Positions 46,637-57,072 of a stretch of DNA of 64,000 bases are shown in pieces. This DNA comes from Idiomarina loihiensis. GTDB lineage: Bacteria; Pseudomonadota; Gammaproteobacteria; Enterobacterales; Alteromonadaceae. The notes under the pieces were generated by a model, which was not told where the DNA came from, ran no database searches, and saw only the letters and a program-made list of their open reading frames with translations. Position 1 is the stretch's first letter. Each line of letters opens with the position of its first letter. The DNA is taken from positions 62,001 through 126,000 of the forward strand of contig NZ_CP074112.1 of NCBI RefSeq assembly GCF_024584785.1, in the 5' to 3' direction. Position numbers and translations under genes: made by a program.

Positions 46637-48300
46637 GAAGATTGCTCCATTAAGTAATATTGATACTGTCTGCGTAGCTCATTTTTAACGAGCTTGCCGG
46701 TACCGGTATGGGGTAGCTCTGTAACAATCAGAATATCATCAGGCAGCCACCACTTGGCAATGCGGTCTTGTAAGAATTGGTAAATGTCTTGCTTGTTCAA
46801 CTCAGTATTGGCTTTGGGGACCACCAGCAATAACGGCCGTTCATCCCATTTCGGATGCTTGACGCCGATCACACAGCTTTCGTTGACGGCGGGATGTTGG
46901 CTGCAAATGTTTTCAATTTCTAATGAACTGATCCACTCACCGCCACTTTTGATCACATCTTTTTTGCGATCCACTACCTTCATGTAGCCATGCGGATCTA
47001 TTACTGCGATATCGCCGGTGGCTAACCAGCCATCAACAAACACCTCAGGGTCTTCGCGTTGGTAGTAGCTAGCAGCAATCCAGGGGCCACGCACCCGTAA
47101 CTCACCGCTACTTTCGCCGTCGTGAGGTAATGGCTTGCCGTCGGCATCGACGATGATCATATCAACCCCAAAACAGGCTCTACCAGCAGTGGTCTGAATG
47201 GCATAACGTTGCTCTTTGGGTAATGCCATAAGCTCCGGCTCTGGTGGTGCCGAACAAGCTAATGGACCCGTTTCAGTCATCCCCCAAATAGGTTGCCAGT
47301 AAATGTTATACCGCTCTGCGAAGGTTTTTACTAAGCCCAAGGGTGATGCAGCACCACCAACACAAACTCGCTGTAGTGATGGTACCGAGGCTTGCTGCTC
47401 GGCAAGATAATTATGCAAGGTTAACCAAATAGTAGGCACCCCGAGACCAAGCGTAACCTGTTGCTCAGAAATAAGCTCATACATGGCTTCGCCGCTCATG
47501 CCAGCGCCAGGGAGGACTAATTTACAGCCGGCTAGCGGAGCTGCGTAGGGCGCACCCCAAGCCCCAGCATGATACATGGCTACCATCGGCATCAGTACGC
47601 TGTCACTTCGCAAGTCTAGCAGTTCATGGCTGACGGTAGCTTGGGCATGCAGCACCATAGCGCGATGAGAATTAAGCACGCCTTTGGGATTGCCTGTGGT
47701 GCCTGAGGTGTAACACAACAAAGCAGCACTATCTTCATGCAGCGCTGGCCAATCAAACTGGTTGGGTTGCGGTTGGATCAGTTGCTCGTAGTTGAGGACC
47801 TGTTGCGGTACTTTGGTGAGCGCAGGCTGGTGGGCGCTATCGGCTAATACGATAATCCCTTTGATACTACTAAGCTGGCTGGCTATCTCAGTGACTAAAT
47901 CGATAAAGCTCAAATCAACAAACAACCAAGTATCTTTAGCATCATTGATAATCCAGCTGATTTGTTCAGCAAACAGGCGTGGGTTAACAGTATGCAAGAC
48001 GGCACCGATACCACTAACACCATAATAGAGTTCGATATGCCGATAAGTATTCCATGCGAGGCTCGCAATGTTATCGCCTGGCTGCACACCTAATTCGGTT
48101 AAAGCATGAGCCAACTGACAACTACGCTGATAACAGTCGACATAAGTGTAGCTATGAATATCTCCTTCTAATCGGCGCGATACAATCTTTTGCTGTGGAT
48201 GACGCCGACAGGCGTGCCGGAGTAGATCGATAATAAGCAACTGGCTGCGTTGCATGGCAGCTGGGTGTTGCGGGGTTGCGTGAGTTGTTGTTTCAAACAT
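46633..48300 (-). CDS. Acyl-CoA ligase (AMP-forming), medium-chain type
   Basis: A 555-residue member of the adenylate-forming family, activating a carboxylic acid with ATP and CoA. The AMP-binding loop is YTSGTTGNPKGVL, followed by WGMTETGP, GWLATGDIAVID and the hinge VDRKKDVIKSGGEWIS. The catalytic lysine is in GTGKLVKNELR. Overall it resembles AlkK-type medium-chain or branched acid ligases. It has a good ribosome site (AGGAA), starts 17 bp after the permease gene, and overlaps the hydrolase gene. Confidence 0.9.
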   Translation of the reverse strand: MFETTTHATPQHPAAMQRSQLLIIDLLRHACRRHPQQKIVSRRLEGDIHSYTYVDCYQRSCQLAHALTELGVQPGDNIASLAWNTYRHIELYYGVSGIGAVLHTVNPRLFAEQISWIINDAKDTWLFVDLSFIDLVTEIASQLSSIKGIIVLADSAHQPALTKVPQQVLNYEQLIQPQPNQFDWPALHEDSAALLCYTSGTTGNPKGVLNSHRAMVLHAQATVSHELLDLRSDSVLMPMVAMYHAGAWGAPYAAPLAGCKLVLPGAGMSGEAMYELISEQQVTLGLGVPTIWLTLHNYLAEQQASVPSLQRVCVGGAASPLGLVKTFAERYNIYWQPIWGMTETGPLACSAPPEPELMALPKEQRYAIQTTAGRACFGVDMIIVDADGKPLPHDGESSGELRVRGPWIAASYYQREDPEVFVDGWLATGDIAVIDPHGYMKVVDRKKDVIKSGGEWISSLEIENICSQHPAVNESCVIGVKHPKWDERPLLLVVPKANTELNKQDIYQFLQDRIAKWWLPDDILIVTELPHTGTGKLVKNELRRQYQYYLMEQSS

Positions 48301-48317
48301 AGTTATTCCTGCTTATC

Positions 48318-49613
48318 CTACCACCAAATGAATAAACCAATAGCCACCGCTAGCCCCATCAACGGCACCGCCACAGTGACGGCGGCAACCGGCCAATAGG
48401 CAGCTTGATGAGTTTCTTTACAGATACCGCGAATGGTCGTGACCACGTAACCGTTGTGTGGCAAAGAGTCGAGTGCGCCAGAAGAAATCGCAACAATCCG
48501 GTGGAGTTGATCCGGATTAACGCCAGCGTCGATGTAGTGGGGGCCTAGTACCGGTAACGCAATAACTTGGCCACCAGAGGCAGAGCCTGTTAAGCCAGCG
48601 ATAACACTGACAGCTACCGCGGCACCCACCAGTTCGTTGCCGGGTAAGTTGGTCATGATGGCAACTGCTTGGTCAAAAGCTGGGGTGATTTTTGCAATGC
48701 TACCAAAGCCCACCACAGCTGCCGTGTTACCGATAGCTACCAGAGCGCCGGTTGAAGCTTCACTGATAGCATTGGAAAGGTTCTGAAAGAATTTACGATT
48801 GATGATAGCAATGCTTAAGACGCCACCGGTAAGGGCGATGATTAACGCATTTTGTTTAAGCTCATCATGAAAAATAAAGCTTAACGTCAATACCACAATT
48901 AAGGGCACTAAACCGCTCAGCGGTGATGGTAATTCACGCTCTTGTTGCTGTGGGTCATCAGCGCGGCTATGAAAGGTTTCACCATTAGCAACGGCTTTGT
49001 TGATCAGGCGATTGAGCCACCAATAACCAAAGCTTGCCATCAACACGGCTACTAATAAGCTCACTTCCCAAGCGGCATAGGGAGAGGTGCCAAGGTATTG
49101 AATCGGGATCCAGTTTTGAATTTCTGGTGAGCCGGCCGAGGTCATGGTGAAAGTAACCGAGCCAAAAGCTAATGCTGCGGGAATAAATCGGCGCGGCAGA
49201 TTGGCATCTTTAAACAGTGATAGAGCCATCGGATAAACCGAAAAGGCAACCACGAACACACTCACACCACCGTAAGTTAAAATAGCACAAGCCAGCACCA
49301 CTGCCAGCATAGCTTGCTTGCGCCCGAGTTTGGTGATGATCCATTTGGCCACACTATCGGCGGCGCCGGTATCTTCCATGAACTTACCGAACATTGAGCC
49401 CAATAAAAACATAAAGAACCAAGCAGCGACAAAACTAGCGAAACCACTCATATAGGCGCTAACAAAGTTTACCTCGCCTTGAAACAATGGCACATTGCTG
49501 CACAAGGCCACGACCACCGCGCACAAAGGTGCGCTGATAAATAAATTCATTCCCCGCAGGGTGAGAATAATAAGCAGAGCGAGCCCGCCTACTAAACCGA
49601 TCATGCTTAACAT
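48318..49613 (-). CDS. GntP-family permease
   Basis: A 431-residue inner-membrane transporter with about twelve hydrophobic segments. The GntP-like signature covers GGVSVFVVAFSVYPMAL, and GLTGSASGGQVIALPVLG and SGALDSLPHNGYVVTTI near the C-terminus. The family takes up gluconate, 3-hydroxybutyrate or citrate-like acids. Location before an acyl-CoA ligase suggests an organic acid that is then activated to its CoA ester. It is the first gene of its operon, divergent from the TonB-dependent receptor. Confidence 0.9.
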   Translation of the reverse strand: MLSMIGLVGGLALLIILTLRGMNLFISAPLCAVVVALCSNVPLFQGEVNFVSAYMSGFASFVAAWFFMFLLGSMFGKFMEDTGAADSVAKWIITKLGRKQAMLAVVLACAILTYGGVSVFVVAFSVYPMALSLFKDANLPRRFIPAALAFGSVTFTMTSAGSPEIQNWIPIQYLGTSPYAAWEVSLLVAVLMASFGYWWLNRLINKAVANGETFHSRADDPQQQERELPSPLSGLVPLIVVLTLSFIFHDELKQNALIIALTGGVLSIAIINRKFFQNLSNAISEASTGALVAIGNTAAVVGFGSIAKITPAFDQAVAIMTNLPGNELVGAAVAVSVIAGLTGSASGGQVIALPVLGPHYIDAGVNPDQLHRIVAISSGALDSLPHNGYVVTTIRGICKETHQAAYWPVAAVTVAVPLMGLAVAIGLFIWW

Positions 49614-49895
49614 GCAGTTACCTCGTTATCGAGTGAGCTATCAGGAAGGCCATGACCTGATGGACTTTGCACTTATGTGGCTGATGATGCGATATTGCCT
49701 TACTAAATAACATAGTACTAACGTACAGAATACAAAGCTCAAACTTTAAGCTAGTTTAATCAGGCCATGACCTAACAATGCATACAAGCATCAGGTTGTA
49801 GCCAGCTTTCGCTCAACGGAGCCAGCAGCTACCACCGGGTAAATAAAATAACAATCTATCAATACAGCAACATAGACAACCGGGAGATCGACATC

Positions 49896-52124
49896 ATGAG
49901 TCAACCCAAGTTTCGCCGCTCATTAGTAGCAGTCGCCATTACATCGGTGATGATGATGCCAGCTATGGCACAGCAAGCCGATACCGCTGCTAGTGACGAG
50001 TTTAAAGGTTTAGAACGTATAGAAGTAACCGCACGTCGCAAGACAGAGAACCTGCAAGAGGTGCCCGTTTCAGTAAGTTCATTTAGTGCGAACGACTTAG
50101 AAGAGGTTGGTGTCGAGGATATTACCGAGCTCCAACAACGAGTTCCGAACGCTACCATACAGGTAAGCCGTGGTACTAACTCCACTCTAACTGCTTACAT
50201 TCGTGGGGTGGGTCAGCAAGATCCGTTGTGGGGATTTGAGCCTGGTGTTGGCGTCTACATCGACGATGTTTATGTTGCGCGTCCACAAGGTGCGGTGTTA
50301 GAAGTGTTCGATCTTGAGCGTATTGAAGTATTGCGCGGTCCCCAAGGCACTTTGTACGGTAAAAACACCATCGGTGGTGCGGTGAAATATGTCACTAAAG
50401 AGTTGACTGGCTACAACGAGCTCAGCGTGCAGGGTACTGTGGGTAGCTTCAATCAACGTGACTTAAAACTATCCGGACAAACCGCCCTAAGCGATAATTT
50501 CTTTGTTGGTGGCGCACTAGCTTCGTTGCAGCGCGATGGTTTTGGTGAATTCCGCAATACTGGTGAAGAAAACTATAACAAAGACTTAATGACGGGGCGC
50601 TTGAGTGCGAAGTGGCTAGCCACCGAAGATTTGAGTGTGAAGTTTTCTTACGACAAAACCAAAGATGAATCAAATTCTAAAGGCGGCCATCGCCTAGTGA
50701 CGAGTTTAGTGACCGGGCAAACTCCTTACGATAACGTGTATGATTCAAATACCGCTATGCCTACGGATAACTTGGTTGAAACTGAAGGTTACTCGATGGT
50801 TGTTGATTGGGATATCAATGCCAATTGGGGCTTTAAATCAGTGACAGCCCGCCGTGAAGGCTACACTAATACCAATATTGACTTTAACTCTACCGGCGAG
50901 CCGATTTTCATGGTGCCTGCCATTTATGAAGATGACCAAACCACGCAAGAGTTTCAGTTAAACTACAGTAACAATGATAATTTTGACTTTGTGGGTGGAG
51001 TTTATTTCTACGATGGCGAAGCCTGTGGTGTGTTTGGTACCGTACTCCCCATGTACTTAGCCGCGTTGGGTGGGGTTACCATCGATAACGGCGGTTGTGT
51101 ACAGACTGATAGTGTGGCGCTGTTTGGTCAAGGTAACTATCGCTTTACCGACCAGTTGACTCTGACCTTGGGTGGCCGTTATACCAAAGATGAGAAAGAG
51201 GCTGATGTATCACGGATCACCTACCTAGGTGTGCACTACATTAACCGAGATGACCAAAATATTGGCACACCTTTTGCCGTTAACTCAGACTTTACCACTA
51301 AAGCTGACTGGAGCCGTTTTTCACCGCACGTAGCGCTTAATTATAAGCTCAACGACGATATGATGGTGTACGGTAGCTACAGTAATGGCTTTAAGTCTGG
51401 TGGTGTTGACATGCGTGCTGACCAATCGCTAAACCCAACCATTTCTGAGCCTTATGATCCAGAAATCGTAGATACCTTTGAAGTAGGTATGAAATCTGAG
51501 TTAATGGATGGCATGATGCGCTTGAATGCCTCCGTGTTCTATTCAGATTACCAAGATATGCAAGTGACAGTGCAGCGCGTGGTGCCATCAGGGGTATCTT
51601 CGCAAGTGCTTAATGCTGGTCAAGCAACGGTGCAAGGTTTTGAAGTGGAGAGTGTGATTGCGCTTTCTGACACCTTCAATATCACTGCTATGTTGGGTCA
51701 TATCGACGCTGAATTTGATTCAGTCGTCTATACCGAGCCAGCCACGGGTGATACCACCGATGTTACCAATGCTTGGTCATTTGCCAATACGCCTGAATGG
51801 ACCGGTAGCTTAGGTTTCAACAAGACCTTTGATACGGAAGTGGGCCAGATCGTGTGGTCAGCTAACTATTCTTATCGTGGCAAAACCCAAATGTTTGAAG
51901 CGCCATCAATGTTAGACCAAGGCAGTTACAGCTTAGTTAACACCAGCCTAGTTTGGTATCAGAACGGTGGTAACTGGCATGTGGGGCTACACGGTAAGAA
52001 CCTAACCGATGAAGAATATCGTGTTGGTGGTTACAACTTTGGGCCAACCTTTGGCGATGATGCGATTGTTGCCTATTACGGCGACCCAAGAACAGTCTCC
52101 CTGACTGTGGGATACAAATTCTAA
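49896..52124 (+). CDS. TonB-dependent outer-membrane receptor
   Basis: A 742-residue outer-membrane transporter. After a signal peptide (MMMPAMAQ, cleavage near residue 26), a TonB box-like ERIEVTARR leads into the plug domain with LRGPQGTLYGKNTIGGAVKYVT. The barrel follows and ends with VSLTVGYKF, terminal phenylalanine. The plug type resembles receptors annotated FyuA/CirA-like but also those for non-iron substrates in marine bacteria. Its divergent position to the GntP operon suggests joint uptake of a compound related to that operon; this is inference. Confidence 0.93.
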   Translation: MSQPKFRRSLVAVAITSVMMMPAMAQQADTAASDEFKGLERIEVTARRKTENLQEVPVSVSSFSANDLEEVGVEDITELQQRVPNATIQVSRGTNSTLTAYIRGVGQQDPLWGFEPGVGVYIDDVYVARPQGAVLEVFDLERIEVLRGPQGTLYGKNTIGGAVKYVTKELTGYNELSVQGTVGSFNQRDLKLSGQTALSDNFFVGGALASLQRDGFGEFRNTGEENYNKDLMTGRLSAKWLATEDLSVKFSYDKTKDESNSKGGHRLVTSLVTGQTPYDNVYDSNTAMPTDNLVETEGYSMVVDWDINANWGFKSVTARREGYTNTNIDFNSTGEPIFMVPAIYEDDQTTQEFQLNYSNNDNFDFVGGVYFYDGEACGVFGTVLPMYLAALGGVTIDNGGCVQTDSVALFGQGNYRFTDQLTLTLGGRYTKDEKEADVSRITYLGVHYINRDDQNIGTPFAVNSDFTTKADWSRFSPHVALNYKLNDDMMVYGSYSNGFKSGGVDMRADQSLNPTISEPYDPEIVDTFEVGMKSELMDGMMRLNASVFYSDYQDMQVTVQRVVPSGVSSQVLNAGQATVQGFEVESVIALSDTFNITAMLGHIDAEFDSVVYTEPATGDTTDVTNAWSFANTPEWTGSLGFNKTFDTEVGQIVWSANYSYRGKTQMFEAPSMLDQGSYSLVNTSLVWYQNGGNWHVGLHGKNLTDEEYRVGGYNFGPTFGDDAIVAYYGDPRTVSLTVGYKF

Positions 52125-52191
52125 TCCCACTTGGCGGTTATCAGTAGATAATTACTGGTAACCGCTGACTTTTTTAGCAGGACGCGCTAGC

Positions 52192-52881
52192 ATGAGTGAT
52201 TCTCTTTTGGTAACTGATAACTTAGCTATGGCTCGCGCAATTATTGCTGATGATCACCCTTTGTTTCGTGCGGCGTTAACTCAAGCCCTGCGTGATACCC
52301 TCTCAGATCCTATTTTAGAAGCCGCAAATTTTCAGCAACTACTGGAGTTACTGGCAAAAAACCCACAAATTGAATTGGTATTACTCGATTTAACCATGCC
52401 TGGTAACCGTGGTTTAACGGGGTTGGTGTCGTTGCGACATCGTTATCCAGAAGTGCTGGTGGTCGTGGTTTCAGCCAACGAGCAGGTTACCGTGATGCGC
52501 CAAGCGATGAATTATGGTGCTAGCGCTTATATCCCCAAATCCTTACCTTTAGTTGAATTACAGCAGGCTGTGCAAGTGGTGCTTGCCGGTGAAACCTGGT
52601 TACCAGAACACTTATTAGCTGCTGTGAGTGCTGATGAAACTGATGCCAGTGCTGATTTTGCGCAGCGCCTCGAGCAGCTCACTCCACATCAATACCGGGT
52701 GCTAGAATGTTTGGCAGACGGCATGTTGAACAAGCAAATCGCTTATGAACTGAATGTGCAAGAAACGACGATAAAGCAGCATGTGTCAGCCATTTTGCGT
52801 AAGCTGAATGTGATTAACCGCACCCAGGCTGGGGTCGTCTTTAAACAAATGCTTTATTCACCCGATGAACAGGATCATTAA
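52192..52881 (+). CDS. crbR: LuxR/NarL-type response regulator, CrbR-like
   Basis: A 229-residue regulator. The receiver domain has the acidic pair Asp20-Asp21, the phosphorylation site Asp66 in LVLLDLTMPG, and the lysine in YIPKS. The C-terminal helix-turn-helix (about 165-225) is of the LuxR type, with LNKQIAYELNVQETTIKQHVSAILRKL. The convergent neighbour is a large symporter-histidine kinase, the pairing known as CrbS/CrbR (MxtR/ErdR), which induces acetyl-CoA synthetase in Vibrio and Pseudomonas. Stop codons of the two genes overlap in TTAA. Confidence 0.8.
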   Translation: MSDSLLVTDNLAMARAIIADDHPLFRAALTQALRDTLSDPILEAANFQQLLELLAKNPQIELVLLDLTMPGNRGLTGLVSLRHRYPEVLVVVVSANEQVTVMRQAMNYGASAYIPKSLPLVELQQAVQVVLAGETWLPEHLLAAVSADETDASADFAQRLEQLTPHQYRVLECLADGMLNKQIAYELNVQETTIKQHVSAILRKLNVINRTQAGVVFKQMLYSPDEQDH

Positions 52882-55800
52882 GGTAGCAGGCGCTTAATCA
52901 GGCGTTTTAGAGCTGCAATCTTGGTTGGTTTACTAATAAAAAAGGCCTGTTCTGCGAAAACTTGCTCACGTAACACGTCATCTGGGTCGGCGGAGTTGAT
53001 AATTGCCGGCAGGCTAGCATCTCGATAATGCCCTCGTAACCACACCAGTATATCGATTCCGGTATCGCCTTGGTCTAAATGGTAATCAAAAATAACTAAG
53101 TCGGGTGCTGTCTGGTTAAGTGGTAGCTCACTACGTTTACTCGCCGCTAAGACAGTAGCCCCCCAACTGCTGAGTAATTGCTGCATCGCGCTTAACACTT
53201 GAGGTTCGTTATCAACTAACCAAATATTACGTCCGCGTATAAATTGTTCGTTTAACGAGGCCGGAGTTGCGACTGGATGAATGTTAGCTGGCTGCCAACT
53301 TTCTAATGCTAAAGCTAAGCTAAAACACGTGCCTTGCCCCTCGCGCGAGTATAACTGTAACGGGATCTGCAAAAGTCGACACATCCGCTCAACAATCGCT
53401 AAACCTAAGCCAATGCCTGGATTATCGCCGGTTTGGTTGCCTTGATGAAACTCTCGAAAAATATCTGCCTGTTGGTCAACAGGAATACCACGACCAGTAT
53501 CAATTACTTGAATATTGATCTGTGTCCCAGCGCGCTTAATACCCACTAACACCTTTCCCTGATCGGTGTACCGAACCGCGTTTGAGAGTAAATTTTGGAG
53601 AATTCGGCTCAGCATTTTACGATCGCTTACCACTACCGCAGAGCTTGGTACGTAACGAACTTCTAATTGTTTGTCGGCAGCAATCACCCGCTGATTATCA
53701 ATCAGAGGTTGAATGATATCGTGTAATACTACGCGCTGCTTGCTGACCGGCAGGTTACCAGCTTCTAGGCGAGTCATTTCTAACAGCATGGTGAGTAATT
53801 CTTCTGCGTTACGCAACGATTGCTGTAGCTGTTGAGCCAACTGAGCCAGCTCAGTTGGAACCCGCTGCGACAACATATCGGCGAATAGGGTGGCCGCATT
53901 AAAAGGTTGCATCAGATCATGGCTTACGGCCGTAAAAAACCTTGTCTTACTCTGGTGAGCTCGCTCTTCAGCTTGCTTTGCTTGTAACAACTCAGCAGTA
54001 CGCTCGTTGACACGCTGCTCTAATTCTTGGTTGGCTTGTTGCAGGGCGCGCTGTGCAGCAACGAGTTCGGTGATATCGGTATAAGTGGTGACAAAACCAC
54101 CACCGGGCATGGGCGCACCCTGTAATTCAATTACTTGGTCTCCCTGTTCACGCTGGTAGCGATAGGCACTTCCTTGTCTCAAGTAATTCAGGCGTTTTTC
54201 TACTTCGTTAGCGATGGCTTGTTCATCTGCAACATTTATCAAGCCTCGTTCGGCGTTGTAGCGCAACAAATCAGCTACTGGCATTCCTGCTTGTAATAAC
54301 CCCGGTGGGTATTTAAAAACTTCTAAATAACGTCGGTTCCAGGCAACGAGACGCAATTCTTGATCGATAACACTGATCCCTTGCGGAATGTTTTCTACCG
54401 AGGCCTGCAATAGTTCGCGATTGAATTTATACAGCTGTGAGGCTTGGGTCGCCCAGGTTACTACTTGCGCAATTGGAACGCCCGGTTGTTGTGTTACTGC
54501 ATCTAACAAAATGCGGCTAGCCGCGCTACCAATAACGGCCGATAGCTCACGTTCAATACGTGCTAATAACGCGCCAGGGACGAGTTCATCAGCAGCAGCC
54601 AAGCTTAGATCTTGTTGTAAACGCTCGCTCAAGCGTTCCAGTTCTAGGGCATCAAAAAACCGTGCCAACAGTTGCCGCATTCGACCCCAAGTAATGGGTT
54701 GGTGTTGGTATAACTCAGGATGACCGCCAGTAGGGTCGGTAAACTGACGACGTTGTTGGTGCTCAATCGTTGATGCTTTAAAAAGCCACGAGGCCACAAC
54801 GTAGAGGAGCAAGTTACAGGCTAAACTTAAAAATACGCCATAACTTAGATCGCTATCGCTCAGGCTACGGTGGCTTTGGATGGAGGGTAGCAATAGGGCA
54901 AAAGCCCAAACCAGTGTACCTGCCAAAATACCAGCGCCGGCACCGATCCGGTTGCCCCGTTGCCAGAGCATCCCACCTAATAAAGCTGGCGCTAATTGAG
55001 CCAGTAAGGCGAGCGATAATAAACCGGCGTTAACTAAGGGCAAATTAGCTTCGGTGAGCTTATGAAATCCATAGGCTAAACTAATAATCACAATGATGGT
55101 ACTGCGACGAATACGTAACACCCGCGCTGGGGTAAAGCTAAAGTTACGCAAGCGTTGATGAGAAGCCTTCAGCCACAAAGGCATCACCACATCGTTAGAC
55201 ATCATGATACTCAGAGCCAACGTGGCAATAATCACCATGCTGGTTGCTGAGGCTAGGCCACCAATAAAAGCTACCATAGTTATCAAAGGTTGTTCTGCTT
55301 GTAATAACAAGCTAATCATAAAGGTATCACTGCGACTCGCTTCTGGCACTAATAAAAGCCCCGCTAGAGCCACCGGTAGAATAAAAAGATTAATTGCGAA
55401 TAAATACAGCGGAAAAGCCCAGCGAGCGGTGCGAAGTTCTTCTGGGTCGGTATTTTCGATGTAGCTGACATGAAATTGTCGGGGTAAACAAAACATCGAG
55501 ATCGCACCCAACAACACATGGGTAACGTAAACGAAGCCGCCTTCGGGTTGTCCTTGCAGAATAGGTTGAATGGCGGGGCTTTGCGCTGCCTGCATGACGA
55601 TGTCGCTAACCCCATCAAACATCACATAGCTAACGTAGGCGCCCACGCCCATAAAAGCTAACAGCTTAACCACGGATTCAAACGCCACGGCATCCATGAG
55701 CCCCGAATGTTGCTCAGCTAAGCTCATGCGCCGAGTACCAAATAAAATAGCAAAGATCATCATGGCCAATGCAACTAAAGCGGCAACATCGCCAAACCAT

Positions 55801-56252
55801 GGAATCGGCCGTTCTGCCAGACCTGTTACAGCGGCAAAGCTACCAGTAACGGCACGTAATTGCAGTGCAATATAGGGCACAATTCCGATCAATGCGATGC
55901 TGGCAACAGTAACTGCCAGCCACGATGACTTGCCGTATCTATGACTGATAACATCGGCAATAGAGGTTAAATTTTGTTGTTTACAGGCATGTAATAAACG
56001 CAATTGAAGGCGGTGTGCAAACAAGAACACCAGCATGGCACCGACGTAGGTTGGCGCCATGGCCCAACCAAAATAAGCCGACTGCGTAATGGTGCCGTAA
56101 AACGCCCAGGTCGTGCAGTGGATGCCCTGCGCTAAAGCGTAGCGATAAGGTTTAATTTGGTTGGGGGGTTTACGCTCGCCACGGTAGGCAATGCTATATA
56201 ACACAGCAATATAGGTAATGGCGATTAAGATAGCGACGCTGGTGCTAAGCAT
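52878..56252 (-). CDS. crbS: Hybrid sensor histidine kinase with sodium/solute-symporter domain, CrbS-like
   Basis: A 1124-residue membrane kinase. Residues about 1-500 form an SLC5-like domain with some thirteen membrane helices (YAIAYRGE-like start, then ALAQGIHCTTWAFYGTITQSAYFGWAM). A PAS domain (about 615-720, QGISVIDQELRLVAWNRRYL) and coiled coil lead to the HisKA box FFTAVSHDLMQPFNA and an ATPase with DTGRGIP and GIGLGLAIVERM. A receiver domain (about 1005-1120) with VIFDYHLDQGDTG ends it. The architecture matches CrbS/MxtR. It starts 2 bp after a TRIC-channel gene. Confidence 0.85.
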   Translation of the reverse strand: MLSTSVAILIAITYIAVLYSIAYRGERKPPNQIKPYRYALAQGIHCTTWAFYGTITQSAYFGWAMAPTYVGAMLVFLFAHRLQLRLLHACKQQNLTSIADVISHRYGKSSWLAVTVASIALIGIVPYIALQLRAVTGSFAAVTGLAERPIPWFGDVAALVALAMMIFAILFGTRRMSLAEQHSGLMDAVAFESVVKLLAFMGVGAYVSYVMFDGVSDIVMQAAQSPAIQPILQGQPEGGFVYVTHVLLGAISMFCLPRQFHVSYIENTDPEELRTARWAFPLYLFAINLFILPVALAGLLLVPEASRSDTFMISLLLQAEQPLITMVAFIGGLASATSMVIIATLALSIMMSNDVVMPLWLKASHQRLRNFSFTPARVLRIRRSTIIVIISLAYGFHKLTEANLPLVNAGLLSLALLAQLAPALLGGMLWQRGNRIGAGAGILAGTLVWAFALLLPSIQSHRSLSDSDLSYGVFLSLACNLLLYVVASWLFKASTIEHQQRRQFTDPTGGHPELYQHQPITWGRMRQLLARFFDALELERLSERLQQDLSLAAADELVPGALLARIERELSAVIGSAASRILLDAVTQQPGVPIAQVVTWATQASQLYKFNRELLQASVENIPQGISVIDQELRLVAWNRRYLEVFKYPPGLLQAGMPVADLLRYNAERGLINVADEQAIANEVEKRLNYLRQGSAYRYQREQGDQVIELQGAPMPGGGFVTTYTDITELVAAQRALQQANQELEQRVNERTAELLQAKQAEERAHQSKTRFFTAVSHDLMQPFNAATLFADMLSQRVPTELAQLAQQLQQSLRNAEELLTMLLEMTRLEAGNLPVSKQRVVLHDIIQPLIDNQRVIAADKQLEVRYVPSSAVVVSDRKMLSRILQNLLSNAVRYTDQGKVLVGIKRAGTQINIQVIDTGRGIPVDQQADIFREFHQGNQTGDNPGIGLGLAIVERMCRLLQIPLQLYSREGQGTCFSLALALESWQPANIHPVATPASLNEQFIRGRNIWLVDNEPQVLSAMQQLLSSWGATVLAASKRSELPLNQTAPDLVIFDYHLDQGDTGIDILVWLRGHYRDASLPAIINSADPDDVLREQVFAEQAFFISKPTKIAALKRLIKRLLP

Positions 56253-56254
56253 GG

Positions 56255-56881
56255 CTAGCGATGCCCATCATGGTGCTCGTGAAACACAACCAACGACCAA
56301 TGCCAGCGGATGGCGCCTAAGCGTAAGAGTAAAGTGGTGAGCAAGCCCAACACAATCGCAATGCTTTGTGAATAATTAGCCACCAGCACAAAGATTGAAC
56401 CACCGGCTAAACAGGTGAATGCATAAAGTTCACCTTTTAAAAGCATCGGGACATCGCGGGCAAGGACATCACGTAGCATGCCACCAAAGCACGCACTTAC
56501 GGTACCCATAATGATGCATATTAAGGGATCAAAGCCGGCTTGCATGGCCTTTTGTGCGCCCATCACGGTAAAAAACGCCAACCCCACCGCATCCGCAATC
56601 AGTAAGGTCTTTTGATGAATGTAATCACGAAAACGTAACCACAGAATAGTTAATAATGCGGCCGTTAGAATCGTGTAGAGATAATAGGTATCGTAAACCC
56701 AGAACACGGGTAGATCTAAAATCAAATCGCGCGTGGTACCGCCACCGATAGCAGTTACGGCAGCCAAGACAATAACGCCAAAGCCATCCATGTTTTTACG
56801 AAAGGCCAATAAGGTTCCAGATACTGCGAAAACAGCAATACCCATGTGGTCTACCCAGTAGAATAATGTGTTGATATCCAT
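56255..56881 (-). CDS. TRIC-type cation channel family protein (YicG-like)
   Basis: A 208-residue inner-membrane protein with seven hydrophobic segments. It shows the duplicated family motif: AAVTAIGGGTTRDLIL in the first half and GTVSACFGGMLRDVLA in the second. Bacterial homologues form trimeric potassium-permeable channels. The gene lies directly before the kinase gene on the same strand, so the two may share a transcript, although a functional link is not established. Confidence 0.9.
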   Translation of the reverse strand: MDINTLFYWVDHMGIAVFAVSGTLLAFRKNMDGFGVIVLAAVTAIGGGTTRDLILDLPVFWVYDTYYLYTILTAALLTILWLRFRDYIHQKTLLIADAVGLAFFTVMGAQKAMQAGFDPLICIIMGTVSACFGGMLRDVLARDVPMLLKGELYAFTCLAGGSIFVLVANYSQSIAIVLGLLTTLLLRLGAIRWHWSLVVFHEHHDGHR

Positions 56882-57072
56882 TGCTTTAGCGCATAGTAAT
56901 TGATTAATGAACGAATCTTAGCGATAGAGTGTACGCCAATTTACTCCCTATTTAAGCAGAAATTCGTTAGAATGCCTGCCATTCGTTAAAAATTGCCGAG
57001 TAGGGCTTGTTTGCTATACATTTAGCCCCATCTCTAATCAGATTCACTACAACTATAAACAAAGAGGGTTTT

